DNA of 64,000 bases, taken from Desulfuribacillus stibiiarsenatis. Its GTDB lineage: Bacteria; Bacillota; Bacilli; Desulfuribacillales; Desulfuribacillaceae. This document shows positions 44,274 through 53,077 of the stretch, piece after piece. A program made the position numbers and the translations under genes. The stretch covers positions 1 to 64,000 of the forward strand of contig NZ_MJAT01000001.1 in NCBI RefSeq assembly GCF_001742305.1, written 5' to 3'. The notes under the pieces are model-generated. The model saw only the letters and a list, made by a program, of their open reading frames with translations, was not told the origin of the DNA and made no database searches. Within the stretch, counting starts at the first letter, position 1; each line of letters opens with the position of its first letter.

Positions 44274-44774
44274 GTGAAATTTATTGAAAAATTTTATGAG
44301 ATTTTGCGCGATCAACTAGCTCATCACGAAAAATTATTATCCCTAAGTCAAGAGAAGAAGACGATCCTTATTAGTGGTTCTTTAGCAGACTTAGAGAAAA
44401 TTGTGAAAGAGGAGCACAAGTTGATTCAGGACGTTCGCTATATGGAGAAGGATCGCCATGCAATGGTCCTGCAATTAGCAGAATCTTTAAAGATTAGCCC
44501 TGACGATATTACTATTTCTTTTTTGACAAATGTAGTGCAAGATGAGGTTGTCAAACAAAGACTAGGGAAGATAAAATCGGATTTAGAAGAAGTTGTGCAA
44601 GAATTAGCAAAAATCAACGAGTTGAATGCAAAACTTTTACAGCAATCATTAGACTATATTCAAACAACTATTGAGGCAATTACAGAGGACCCGGACCAAG
44701 ATTTAACATATTCTAAACCAGTAGCGAATAGTAGTCTGAAAAAAGGTAAGAGTGTATTTGATGCAAGAACATAG
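44274..44774 (+). CDS. flgN: Flagellar export chaperone FlgN
   Basis: 166 residues, helical throughout, with the FlgN-type core LLSLSQEKKTILISGSLADLEKIVKEEHKLI. The GTG start is 7 nt after AGGAGG. FlgN escorts the hook-filament junction proteins FlgK and FlgL to the export gate, and both are encoded next. The 96-nt gap to flgK contains two direct 11-nt repeats (TGCAAGGACGC and TGCAAGGATGC, 44796-44824) of unknown meaning. Confidence 0.88.
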   Translation: MKFIEKFYEILRDQLAHHEKLLSLSQEKKTILISGSLADLEKIVKEEHKLIQDVRYMEKDRHAMVLQLAESLKISPDDITISFLTNVVQDEVVKQRLGKIKSDLEEVVQELAKINELNAKLLQQSLDYIQTTIEAITEDPDQDLTYSKPVANSSLKKGKSVFDART

Positions 44775-44870
44775 TAATTAATGGAACTTATATAATGCAA
44801 GGACGCCTCAATCTGCAAGGATGCAGACATTAGACGTAGTATAGACATAGATTGAGAGAGGTGTACTAGA

Positions 44871-46439
44871 GTGAGATCGACTTTTCATGGGCTTGAAGTA
44901 AGTAAACGCGGAATATTTGCACAGCAATCAGCCCTACATGTAACCGGGCATAATATTGCGAACGCGAATACAGAAGGCTATACACGACAAGTTGCCAATA
45001 TGAGAACTTCACCAGCCATACCTTACACTGGGATGCAGATGAGTAAGAATCCTGGCTTATTAGGTACGGGTGTTGACGTTGCTGATATTCTAAGACTGCG
45101 CGAAGATTACTTAGATATGCAATTCCGTGGTGAGCAAAAGCATCTTGGTTACTGGGAAGCTAGAAAAGATACATTATCTAAAGTTGAAATGGTTCTTAAT
45201 GAACCTTCCGATACAGGATTACAAGCAACACTTGATAAGTTTTGGACATCGTGGCAGGATTTAGCGAAAGAGCCTGAAGCTTCTTCTGCCCGTGCAGTAG
45301 TTCTCGAGCGTGCATACGCTTTGACAGAGACCCTTGGTGCTATTCGTACAGGTTTAGTAGAGCACCAGCGAGATATGAACTCGGTAATAGCGATTAAAAC
45401 AACAGAAATCAACTCAATCACAACACAGTTACGAGACATAAATGACCAAATTGGACGTGTGGAACCGCATGGCTATAGAGCGAATGATCTTAAAGACCAA
45501 CGCGATGTGTTAATTGATCAATTGTCACGATTAGTGAATGTTGATGCGGTTCAACCAGTGTTATTCCCAGATGGTAGAGATACTGGTATGGTTCGAGTTA
45601 TGGTAGGGGATGTTGCAATCGTTGACGGACGTCAAAGGGCTGAAATGACAGTAGCCGAGAACGAGGAAACTGGCTTATTCGATGTGAATCTGGCTGGCGC
45701 CCCTGTTCGATTAAACCGTGGAGAATTACAAGGTTTACTAGAGTCTAGAGGAATTAGTACATTAAATGACCCGGAAGACCCAGAATCAGGGTATGGAGTG
45801 AATGGGATTCTACCTGATGTTCTTAGGCACTTGGATATTCTGGCAACAGAATTTGCTTCTCATATTAATGAAATTCATAGTACGGGATTAACCCTAGATG
45901 ATATCAATAATGGTCGGACTTTAGCGGACGGCGATAAGCTGATGTTTTTTATTGATAAGGATCACTATAACCAAACAGGGGAGTATATTCAGCCGCGGAA
46001 TGCAGGAAGTTTTATGGTGCATCCGCATATTCAAGGGAGTCTGGATAAGATTGCTGCAGGTAGAGAAGTGATTCAGGCAGATAATACTTCTAGTCCATCC
46101 TATGAGGGTGATGGCAGGAATGCAAGTGCAATAGCTTCTATTAAATTTAAGATTATCGCAGGTTTACCTGAAACTGCAACTTTTGATGATTTTTATAGAA
46201 ACCTTATTGCTAGAATTGGTGTTCAGGCTACGGAAGCCGATCGCTTAATGAATAACTCACAAGTTCTCGCTGACCAAGTCGACAACCGTCGCCAATCAAT
46301 ATCAGGCGTTTCACTGGACGAAGAAATGGCCAACATGATTAAATTCCAACACGCATACAATGCATCAGCGCGTGCAATCACAAATATAGATGGCATGTTA
46401 GATACGATTATTAACAGAATGGGATTAGTAGGAAGATAA
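44871..46439 (+). CDS. flgK: Flagellar hook-associated protein 1, FlgK
   Basis: A 522-residue hook-filament junction protein. The N-terminal rod-type motif LHVTGHNIANANTEGYTRQ and the C-terminal SLDEEMANMIKFQHAYNASARAI form the coiled D0 domains that polymerise. The middle is the variable exposed part. The GTG start follows GAGAGGTG. It is exported by the flagellar type III system with FlgN as chaperone and followed by flgL after 30 nt. Confidence 0.96.
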   Translation: MRSTFHGLEVSKRGIFAQQSALHVTGHNIANANTEGYTRQVANMRTSPAIPYTGMQMSKNPGLLGTGVDVADILRLREDYLDMQFRGEQKHLGYWEARKDTLSKVEMVLNEPSDTGLQATLDKFWTSWQDLAKEPEASSARAVVLERAYALTETLGAIRTGLVEHQRDMNSVIAIKTTEINSITTQLRDINDQIGRVEPHGYRANDLKDQRDVLIDQLSRLVNVDAVQPVLFPDGRDTGMVRVMVGDVAIVDGRQRAEMTVAENEETGLFDVNLAGAPVRLNRGELQGLLESRGISTLNDPEDPESGYGVNGILPDVLRHLDILATEFASHINEIHSTGLTLDDINNGRTLADGDKLMFFIDKDHYNQTGEYIQPRNAGSFMVHPHIQGSLDKIAAGREVIQADNTSSPSYEGDGRNASAIASIKFKIIAGLPETATFDDFYRNLIARIGVQATEADRLMNNSQVLADQVDNRRQSISGVSLDEEMANMIKFQHAYNASARAITNIDGMLDTIINRMGLVGR

Positions 46440-46469
46440 TATGATCCTAAATAAGGTAGGTGAACGATA

Positions 46470-47411
46470 GTGCGCGTAACCCAATCAATGCTCAATACGA
46501 ATATGCTTCGCAACTTAAATAAGAGTATGCGAGGAATGGATAGATATCAAGAAATGCTAGCATCAGGGAAGAAGGTCAATAAGCCTTCCGATGACCCTGT
46601 TTCAGCTGTGCGCTCGATGTACCACCGAACGTCGATTACTGAAATTGAGCAATTTCAACGCAATACAACGGAAGCGTTAAACTGGATGGAGCTTACAGAT
46701 CAAACGCTTGATTCTGCAGTAAATGTGTTGCAAAGAGCACGGGAATTATTAGTGCGTGGAGCAACAGATACTATGGATGACGCATCGAAGCATGCGATAG
46801 CTCAAGAATTACGCCAATTGAAAGATCAGCTGGGGACGTTAGCGAATACTACGATTGGTGGTAGGTATATTTTTGCTGGGACAGATACGAAAACCGCACC
46901 CTATAATAATGCCGTTGTTGTCCCTCCAGGAGATCCATTATATAGTAAGATTCCTGGTTCATTTACGAATGAAAACCTAGCGGAGATAAAAATTGAAATG
47001 GGAAAAGAAATTTTCTTGCCAGTAAATATGCCTGGGGTAATACTATTTGGAGATTCCAGTGTACCAGGTGATGATCGAGAAAGTATCTTCCGAGTATTAG
47101 ATGACATTGTTCTAGCTTTAGAAGGGGACTCGAATGAAGATATTAGCGGTTTCATATCAAATCTAGAACAAAATCTTGATCATATTATCTCTAAGCGTTC
47201 AGAATTAGGTGCTAAGATTAATCGTATTCAGCTTGTTCAACACCGTTTAGTTGACAGTCATTACAGTTCGACGCAACTCCTTTCTGATGCAGAAGATGCT
47301 GATATCCCGAAAGTAATTACGAATCTTAAGAATCAAGAAAATGTGCACCGTGCGGCACTTTCGACAGGCGCTAGAATTATTCAGCCATCGTTAATGGACT
47401 TTTTAAGATAA
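46470..47411 (+). CDS. flgL: Flagellar hook-associated protein 3, FlgL
   Basis: A 313-residue flagellin-like junction protein. The N-terminus (VTQSMLNTNMLRNLNKSMRGM, then ASGKKVNKPSDDPVSAVRS) and the C-terminal ALSTGARIIQPSLMDFLR are typical, with GGRYIFAGTDTKTAPYN in the D1 region. The GTG start follows AGGTAGGTG. It forms the last ring before the flagellin filament. Confidence 0.95.
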   Translation: MRVTQSMLNTNMLRNLNKSMRGMDRYQEMLASGKKVNKPSDDPVSAVRSMYHRTSITEIEQFQRNTTEALNWMELTDQTLDSAVNVLQRARELLVRGATDTMDDASKHAIAQELRQLKDQLGTLANTTIGGRYIFAGTDTKTAPYNNAVVVPPGDPLYSKIPGSFTNENLAEIKIEMGKEIFLPVNMPGVILFGDSSVPGDDRESIFRVLDDIVLALEGDSNEDISGFISNLEQNLDHIISKRSELGAKINRIQLVQHRLVDSHYSSTQLLSDAEDADIPKVITNLKNQENVHRAALSTGARIIQPSLMDFLR

Positions 47412-47532
47412 ATTTTTAATGATTGTTGAAGGTATGCATTTCATATAATGTATATCTTTTTCTACATAACAGAAGATACTATTTTCATTGAGTATAAAGA
47501 TTTTGCTTGCTAAGCACGATGGAGGTGGTTTG

Positions 47533-48105
47533 ATGAACATCCCTATGATACAAATAACACAACAATCTGCTAAGTTACAAACAGAAACTGAGCAGGGTCA
47601 CTTCCAAATGCAACAAAGACCCGCAGATATTCAGATTCATCAAAAACCCTCAAACCTGAACATGCATACAGAGCACGCTAAGATTTTTATTGATCAACGG
47701 CAAGCTTTTAGTGAAGTTGGATTAAAGCATATTTTCTCTAAAATAAAAGAGTATGCGGATAAAGGTAGAAGTCAAGCGCTGAGGGGAATCGCTAGAATTG
47801 CTCAAGACGGGGATCGTATGGCTGCTATTCATATTCAAAGCAACCCTTTTGCAGAATTTGCTAGGCGAGATCAGACGAAACGAGTGGACTATAATATTAA
47901 GTTTGCACCGAGCTTTGGTTCTGTAAAATTTAATTACCAACCAACAAAGACGCATTTTAACGTAGAGCCACATCAAATAAATACAGATGTGAATATTAAT
48001 ATGCCTGCAAGACAATATACACCTGGCAAGGTAAAATCTTATCTAGTGCAGAAAAACCAAATCCATTTCGATGTAGCGGGTACTAATGTGAACACGAATT
48101 TTTAA
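47533..48105 (+). CDS. YviE-like (DUF6470) flagellar cluster protein
   Basis: 190 residues, unusually rich in Gln, His and Asn at the N-terminus (QITQQSAKLQTETEQGHFQM and QQRPADIQIHQKP). A stretch with SQALRGIARIAQDGDRMAAI and a beta-rich C-terminus follow. B. subtilis yviE occupies the same place between flgL and fliW; the function is not known. ATG at 47533 has GGAGGTGG just upstream, better than a GTG-type start 15 codons earlier. A hairpin follows the stop. Confidence 0.8.
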   Translation: MNIPMIQITQQSAKLQTETEQGHFQMQQRPADIQIHQKPSNLNMHTEHAKIFIDQRQAFSEVGLKHIFSKIKEYADKGRSQALRGIARIAQDGDRMAAIHIQSNPFAEFARRDQTKRVDYNIKFAPSFGSVKFNYQPTKTHFNVEPHQINTDVNINMPARQYTPGKVKSYLVQKNQIHFDVAGTNVNTNF

Positions 48106-48119
48106 AAGAAAATTACTAA

Positions 48120-48150
48120 GGCATTCCAATCTAAGTGAGATAGGAATGCC
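48120..48150 (+). terminator. Probable terminator after the yviE-like gene
   Basis: GGCATTCC / GGAATGCC hairpin followed by ATATTTTG, a weak U-tract. Confidence 0.65.
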
Positions 48151-48204
48151 ATATTTTGTTTACATAAACAGAAACATATAATTGTAAAAAAGTGCTTGTA
48201 TCTA

Positions 48205-48213
48205 TGGTATAAT
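48205..48213 (+). promoter_or_regulatory. Extended -10 promoter of fliW-csrA
   Basis: TGGTATAAT (TGnTATAAT) lies in a 260-nt AT-rich gap, about 155 nt before fliW. The long leader shows no clear structure. A vegetative promoter is inferred. Confidence 0.55.
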
Positions 48214-48367
48214 ACTAACTGTATATATTGTTATATTAGCAATCTTATATAAGAAATATTTTATTCGCAATCAAAATAAAGCTAGTATTGTATTTAATAA
48301 AAGTATCTCAATTTAGTGCGAAATATAATTCATAAAAATTTAGTTATACATTGAGAGGAGTATTTAG

Positions 48368-48847
48368 ATGAAGGTACTGTCTACAAGACTAGGAGCACTA
48401 GAAATTGCACAAGATCAAATCATTACATTCCCAAAAGGAATTCCCGGGTTTGAAGAAGAGAAGGGGTTCGTGCTAATCCCTGCAGGACAGGATAATCCTT
48501 TTAATTTCCTACAATCTATTCAAGAAGCGGATTTATGTTTTATATTAACGGAACCTCATTTGTTTTTTAATGATTATGAGGTGGAAATCTCAGAAGAAAT
48601 CCAAGAAGTACTATCGATTCAAAAAGCAGAAGACGTGCTTGTTTACTCCATCGTTACAATTAAAGATGATTTGCAGAAAGCTACAGCAAATCTCCAAGCG
48701 CCGGTAGTTATTAATATGAATAACAAACTTGCAAAGCAGTTTATTCTCAATGATCAACGTTTTACAACAAGACAACCATTGTTTCCTCAAAATGCATGTC
48801 CTCAAGTTGTTTCTAGTAAAGAAGCTGCATGTACGAAGGAGGACTAA
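48368..48847 (+). CDS. fliW: Flagellar assembly factor FliW
   Basis: A 159-residue beta-barrel protein that binds either flagellin or CsrA. When flagellin is exported, FliW is freed, sequesters CsrA and relieves repression of flagellin translation. Conserved blocks are ITFPKGIPGFEEEKGFVLI and TIKDDLQKATANLQAPVVIN. The C-terminal tail (from about 140) contains two extra cysteines (ACPQVVSSKEAAC), which I do not associate with the family. GAGAGGAG precedes the ATG; csrA starts 3 nt after its stop. Confidence 0.95.
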   Translation: MKVLSTRLGALEIAQDQIITFPKGIPGFEEEKGFVLIPAGQDNPFNFLQSIQEADLCFILTEPHLFFNDYEVEISEEIQEVLSIQKAEDVLVYSIVTIKDDLQKATANLQAPVVINMNNKLAKQFILNDQRFTTRQPLFPQNACPQVVSSKEAACTKED

Positions 48848-48850
48848 AGG

Positions 48851-49066
48851 ATGCTAGTATTGTCTCGTAAGAAAAACCAGTCGATTAAAATTGGAGATAA
48901 CGTTGAAATTAGCATATTAGGGATTGATGGAGACGTTGTAAAAATAGGGATAGATGCTCCGAAAAGCGTCTCTATTCTTCGTAAGGAGTTAATAGATGAA
49001 GTTACAGCGGCAAACCGTGAATCTGTAAGTTCGATGGTTGATATTAAAGATTTTAAAATAAAATGA
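48851..49066 (+). CDS. csrA: Carbon storage regulator CsrA, flagellin translation repressor
   Basis: A 71-residue RNA-binding dimer, [20 protein letters not shown] at the start and [10 protein letters not shown] near the C-terminus with the RNA-contacting Arg. In Bacilli CsrA binds GGA motifs in the flagellin leader and blocks the ribosome. The only strong candidate target in view is the hag leader 200 nt downstream. GGAGG sits at the fliW stop, so the two genes are coupled. Confidence 0.97.
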   Translation: MLVLSRKKNQSIKIGDNVEISILGIDGDVVKIGIDAPKSVSILRKELIDEVTAANRESVSSMVDIKDFKIK

Positions 49067-49158
49067 TTAAAAACATACTTTGATATGCAAAATAGAGAAA
49101 ACGAGAGATAAATGTGGTAATATCCATGTGGCACTGGAAAAACAGGGTTATTTAAGAT

Positions 49159-49185
49159 TTAATAGAAACTCAGATAATCCGATAA
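49159..49185 (+). promoter_or_regulatory. Likely sigma-D promoter of flagellin
   Basis: TTAA, a 15-nt spacer and TCCGATAA, a close but not exact match to TAAA-N15-GCCGATAT. It gives a leader of about 125 nt. Confidence 0.6.
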
Positions 49186-49280
49186 TAGAAACAAGAAAAT
49201 AAAACAGGGAATTGAGGCGGCCGACTCATGAAACTGTTTTACCTTAAATTTTGCAGCAATGCTGCTAATAAAACATCAAC

Positions 49281-49311
49281 CACATGGATGTGGGATGAAA
49301 ACTCAAGGAGG
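49281..49311 (+). promoter_or_regulatory. CsrA-binding region in the flagellin leader
   Basis: CACATGGATGTG (49281-49292) folds into a short hairpin that exposes GGA in the loop, the preferred CsrA target (ACANGGANGU). The Shine-Dalgarno AAGGAGG (49305-49311) supplies a second GGA 21 nt downstream, a spacing suited to one CsrA dimer. A further GGA lies at 49293-49295. Another small hairpin (GCAGC/GCTGC) lies near 49252-49264. Confidence 0.75.
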
Positions 49312-49319
49312 AATTTACA

Positions 49320-50156
49320 ATGAGAATTAATAACAACATTATGGCAATGAACTCGCACCGTAACTTAAGCATGAACAACGCTTCTGGTGCAAAATCAATG
49401 GAGAAATTATCATCTGGTTTCCGTATTAACCGTGCTGGTGACGATGCTGCTGGTCTTTCAATCTCTGAGAAAATGAGAGCTCAGGTTCGTGGATTAAACC
49501 AAGCGAGCCGTAACGCGCAAGACGGTATTTCTTTAATTCAAACTGCTGAAGGTGCATTGAACGAAACACATGCAATTCTTCAACGTATGAGAGAACTTGC
49601 TGTTCAATCTTCAAACGACACGAACGTAACTGCTGACCGTACAGCTCTTCAAAAGGAAGTAAATGAGCTAGCGAAAGAAATCAATCGTATCGCTGAGAAC
49701 ACTGAGTTTAACACTAGAGTACTATTGAGTGGTGCATCTGCATCTGCAGGATTAAAGATTCACATTGGAGCTAATCAAAGCCAAGAGTTAGAAATCAATA
49801 TTAACGATATGACTGCAAATGCATTAGGTGTAAGTGGTACTGTAGCTGGTACTGGTATCAGCATTTCAGGTCAAACATCAGCGAGTGCGGCTATCGATAC
49901 AATTAACTCTGCGATTACAACTGTATCTGAGGAAAGATCTAAGCTAGGGGCTCTTCAAAACCGCTTAGAGCACACAATTAAGAACTTAGACAATGCGTCT
50001 GAGAACTTACAAGCTGCAGAATCTCGTATTCGTGACGTAGATATGGCGAAAGAAATGATGAGCTTCACTAAGCAAAACATTCTTTCTCAAGCTGCAACTG
50101 CTATGTTAGCTCAAGCTAACCAAGCTCCGCAATCAGTACTTCAATTACTAGGATAA
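49320..50156 (+). CDS. hag: Flagellin
   Basis: A 278-residue short flagellin with complete D0/D1 domains and almost no D2/D3. The N-terminal MRINNNIMAMNSHRNL and SSGFRINRAGDDAAGLSISE, and the C-terminal RIRDVDMAKEMMSFTKQNILSQA and LAQANQAPQSVLQLLG, are canonical. The central loop (about 140-200) is Ser/Thr/Ala/Gly-rich (SGTVAGTGISISGQTSASAA) and is the probable O-glycosylation region for the Maf transferases encoded downstream. Codon use is biased to preferred codons, as expected for a very abundant protein. Control by sigma-D and by CsrA/FliW is indicated upstream; a terminator follows. Confidence 0.97.
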   Translation: MRINNNIMAMNSHRNLSMNNASGAKSMEKLSSGFRINRAGDDAAGLSISEKMRAQVRGLNQASRNAQDGISLIQTAEGALNETHAILQRMRELAVQSSNDTNVTADRTALQKEVNELAKEINRIAENTEFNTRVLLSGASASAGLKIHIGANQSQELEININDMTANALGVSGTVAGTGISISGQTSASAAIDTINSAITTVSEERSKLGALQNRLEHTIKNLDNASENLQAAESRIRDVDMAKEMMSFTKQNILSQAATAMLAQANQAPQSVLQLLG

Positions 50157-50184
50157 TAGTAAAAAGTAAATACTAAGATTAGCC

Positions 50185-50217
50185 ATAGGCTGACCAATTT
50201 GAAGTTGGTCAGCCTAT
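50185..50217 (+). terminator. Flagellin terminator
   Basis: ATAGGCTGACCAA / TTGGTCAGCCTAT perfect 13-bp stem with a short loop; the U-tract is weak, so some read-through into the glycosylation genes is possible. Confidence 0.85.
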
Positions 50218-50226
50218 ATTTATACT
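50199..50226 (+). promoter_or_regulatory. Possible promoter overlapping the flagellin terminator
   Basis: TTGAAG, a 16-nt spacer and TATACT. The spacer is mostly the 3' arm of the hairpin. It would let the glycosylation island be transcribed apart from hag. Confidence 0.35.
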
Positions 50227-50253
50227 ATCAGAATGTAGAAGGGAATTGATTGT

Positions 50254-50613
50254 ATGGATGTTAACAAGCAACTTATTGATGAAAGCATAGAAAGCTTTCG
50301 AGAATATCTGCCTAAACTCATTAAAGGTTCTGAACAAGTCTTAGAGTACTTCCAATCCCAACAAGATGGTGAAGCATTTTCGACGTTAGTTTACGTTATT
50401 GAAGGCTTGCAGTGGACGTTAGATTTAGTCTCTTTAATAAGTCCACATTTAGAAAGTAAAGGCATTATCATTGAAGAAAGTAGAATTACAGAAGTAATGA
50501 ACGATTTTCACCAAGCATTGGAAAATCAGGATTTAGTTTTAATATCTGACATTTTAGAGTATGAAGTATTGGAAATACTAAGAGAGTGGTTAAATTCATT
50601 AAATAAACATTAG
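50254..50613 (+). CDS. Small acidic helical protein of unknown function in the flagellin glycosylation island
   Basis: 119 residues, predicted all-helical, with many Glu/Asp and Leu (for example ESFREYLPKLIKGSEQVLEYF and DILEYEVLEILREW). I do not recognise a named family. Its place between flagellin and the first Maf gene, and its ending in an L-E-Y-E-x-L-E-I-L-x-x-W pattern that I associate with small proteins at similar loci, suggest an accessory role in flagellin handling or modification. It is not FliS or FlaG by sequence pattern. GAAGGGAA precedes the ATG; the Maf gene follows after 17 nt. Confidence 0.7.
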   Translation: MDVNKQLIDESIESFREYLPKLIKGSEQVLEYFQSQQDGEAFSTLVYVIEGLQWTLDLVSLISPHLESKGIIIEESRITEVMNDFHQALENQDLVLISDILEYEVLEILREWLNSLNKH

Positions 50614-50630
50614 AAGATTATGGTGATAAC

Positions 50631-52040
50631 ATGTATTTAAATCAAAATTTAACACTTTTAAAAATGTATAAATCTAGATTACATGATCAGTTGTTAATTA
50701 GGGCAATTGGTATAAGTACAGAGATAGAGCTTGAAACAACAAGGACTAATGAAACAACAGCGAAAGTTGCTTTGTTAAATCGTAAAATTTATTTGCATAG
50801 CAAATATGATCCTATAAAAGAAGCAGAGAAGTTTGCGATAGAGAATTATAGCGAAGAATTTGACGGGTTTTTAGTCATAGGATTCGGGTTAGGCTATCAC
50901 ATTAAAGAGCTACAAAAGAAATTAAAAATAAACCAAAATATAGATATCATTGAGAGTAATATAGACATCTTACGAACAGCGTTTGATGCCAATAATTTAG
51001 AAGAATTGATTATTGATAAAAGAATTAATATTTACTATGAGAATAGTATTCAGGGATATACTTATCGCTGCAAAGAATTGCTTGGGAAAAAGAATACGAA
51101 AATCCTGATTCATAATCCTTCTTTACAAGCATTTCCTGATTTCTTAACGGATATTAAATATCTAATAGAAGAATATAGGATGAAAGAACAAACGGCAAGA
51201 AGTCATTCTGATTTATTAGAATATAATTTTCATCATAACATTAAAAAATTCGATTATCCTGTCGACAGTATGTTTAACCAGTTCAAGTGTTTACCTATAA
51301 TTGTAGTGTCGGCGGGTCCGTCTTTAGATAAAAATAAGCATTTACTAAAACAATGTAAAAATAAAGCTATTGTTATAGTAGTTGGTCGAGCAGCTATAAC
51401 AGTAGTTCAATCTGGTTTAGTACCCGATTTCATTGTAATTACGGAGCCAAAGCCAAAGTCTTTTTATCAAATTCGCTCTATAAAAGAAGCCCAGGATATT
51501 CCTGTCATTGCCTTATCGTCTGCTGATAAAGAAATATTTGATAGCTATCCTGGACTTAAACTAATTGCATTTCAAACGGGTTTTCAACCGGCAGAAGAAT
51601 ATGCACTAAACAACAATCGCAAAATCAATGATACTGGTGGATCGGTAGCTACAACAGCCTTAGACGTAGCACTTATGTTTGGTGGTAATCCTATTGTTTT
51701 TATGGGACAAGATTTGGCGTATACAGAAGGCAGAACACATACTGAAGGAACATGGCACAGAAAAGTTGAAGATTTGTCTAATATGAGAGAAGTTCAAGGA
51801 TATTATGGAGAAAAAGTGTATACGACAAAAAACTTAAATATCTATCTTCGCTGGTTTGAAGATAAAATTTTGAGAAATCCCAATACTACGTTTATTAATG
51901 CGACTGAAGGTGGGGCTCGAATTAAAGGAACAATTCAAATGTCATTACAGGATGTAATAGACAAATTTATCATAAATAATAGTATTGATATAAAATCAAT
52001 CGTTACAAAGGCTATTCAAAAGTATAATAAAGAGAAATAA
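50631..52040 (+). CDS. Maf-type flagellin glycosyltransferase 1 (DUF115/MptE-like)
   Basis: A 469-residue motility-associated factor. The N-terminal part has LHSKYDPIKEAEKF and FGLGYHIKEL; the Rossmann-like DUF115 core has [34 protein letters not shown] and PIVFMGQDLAYTEGRTH. Maf enzymes transfer nonulosonic or other sugars to Ser/Thr of flagellin before export. No pseudaminic or legionaminic synthase is visible in the window, so the donor sugar is open. It has a weak GGTGATA site and is 20 nt before the next gene. A second, larger Maf gene lies four genes on. Confidence 0.85.
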   Translation: MYLNQNLTLLKMYKSRLHDQLLIRAIGISTEIELETTRTNETTAKVALLNRKIYLHSKYDPIKEAEKFAIENYSEEFDGFLVIGFGLGYHIKELQKKLKINQNIDIIESNIDILRTAFDANNLEELIIDKRINIYYENSIQGYTYRCKELLGKKNTKILIHNPSLQAFPDFLTDIKYLIEEYRMKEQTARSHSDLLEYNFHHNIKKFDYPVDSMFNQFKCLPIIVVSAGPSLDKNKHLLKQCKNKAIVIVVGRAAITVVQSGLVPDFIVITEPKPKSFYQIRSIKEAQDIPVIALSSADKEIFDSYPGLKLIAFQTGFQPAEEYALNNNRKINDTGGSVATTALDVALMFGGNPIVFMGQDLAYTEGRTHTEGTWHRKVEDLSNMREVQGYYGEKVYTTKNLNIYLRWFEDKILRNPNTTFINATEGGARIKGTIQMSLQDVIDKFIINNSIDIKSIVTKAIQKYNKEK

Positions 52041-52060
52041 TAGATATTGGATGTGATGTA

Positions 52061-53077
52061 ATGTTTGAAGGAAAGAAAATATTAATTACTGGTGGCACAG
52101 GAACAATAGGACAAGCAATGGTCGATCGATTGCTCCTAATGAAGCCCGAAGTGATTCGTATTTTTAGTCGTGATGAATACAAACAATTCCAGATGAAAGA
52201 AAAGTATCGCGAACATGAAAACATACGTTTCTTACTTGGAGACATCAGGGATAAAGAAAGACTTGGTCGTGCTATGAACGATATAGACGTTGTTTTTAGT
52301 TTGGCTGCTTTGAAGCACGTTCCGGCCTGTGAATACGATCCTTATGAAGCTGTGAAAACAAACGTTATAGGTACACAGAATATAATAGCCTGCGCCCTTG
52401 AACATAACGTTAAAAAAGTGATATATGCAAGTAGTGATAAGGCTGTTTCACCAACTAACACAATGGGGGCAACAAAACTATTAGCAGAAAGACTTGTATC
52501 ATCCGCTGATTATTCTAAAGGCAAGGCCAAGACTATATTTTCTGCTGTTCGTTTTGGAAACGTTATTGGTTCTCGAGGTTCAGTGATTCCTTTGTGGAGA
52601 GAACAAATTATCCGAGAAAAGAAGATTACTATTACAGAGCCTGACATGACGAGATTTATGATGTCTATTTCAGAGTCAGTAGAACTACTTTTGGAAGCTT
52701 GCGAAAAATCGTCAGGCGGCGAAATATTTGTACTTAAAATGCCAATCATTCGCCTGATAGATCTTGCTTATGCTTTGATTGATGTGATATGTGAAGAGGT
52801 CAACATCTCACCCTCAGAGATAACAATACAACAAATTGGACTGCGCACAGGGGAAAAGATGTACGAAGAGTTAATGACAGAAGACGAATCTTTATACGCA
52901 GTAGAATATGAAAAAATGTTCGCTGTACAGAGGACATATAGTAATAATCACACAAATAACAAAAGTCCTAAGAGCTATAGTTCCTATGGTCAAGATGTAT
53001 TATCGATTACTGAAATCTACCAGCTTATCAAGAGTGCATTAAATAGCTACTGCCCTATGATGGAGGAAGTTAAATGA
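52061..53077 (+). CDS. NDP-N-acetylhexosamine 4,6-dehydratase (PseB/CapD-type short-chain enzyme)
   Basis: A 338-residue extended short-chain dehydrogenase. NAD(P)-binding is GGTGTIGQAM (residues 11-20). The active site has Ser125-Asp126-Lys127 in SSDKAVSPTN and Lys139, with Met135 in place of Tyr (TMGATK), the arrangement of the PseB/FlaA1/CapD class. LRTGEKMYEELM near the C-terminus is also typical. It probably acts on UDP-GlcNAc, giving a 4-keto-6-deoxy sugar for the flagellin glycan; whether C5 epimerisation accompanies this cannot be seen. It overlaps galE by 4 nt (ATGA). Confidence 0.85.
   Translation: MFEGKKILITGGTGTIGQAMVDRLLLMKPEVIRIFSRDEYKQFQMKEKYREHENIRFLLGDIRDKERLGRAMNDIDVVFSLAALKHVPACEYDPYEAVKTNVIGTQNIIACALEHNVKKVIYASSDKAVSPTNTMGATKLLAERLVSSADYSKGKAKTIFSAVRFGNVIGSRGSVIPLWREQIIREKKITITEPDMTRFMMSISESVELLLEACEKSSGGEIFVLKMPIIRLIDLAYALIDVICEEVNISPSEITIQQIGLRTGEKMYEELMTEDESLYAVEYEKMFAVQRTYSNNHTNNKSPKSYSSYGQDVLSITEIYQLIKSALNSYCPMMEEVK

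Noticed and set aside
50254-50613. FliS or FlaG assignment for the small gene after flagellin
   Set aside because: Length is similar, but the sequence lacks the features I associate with either family; left unassigned.
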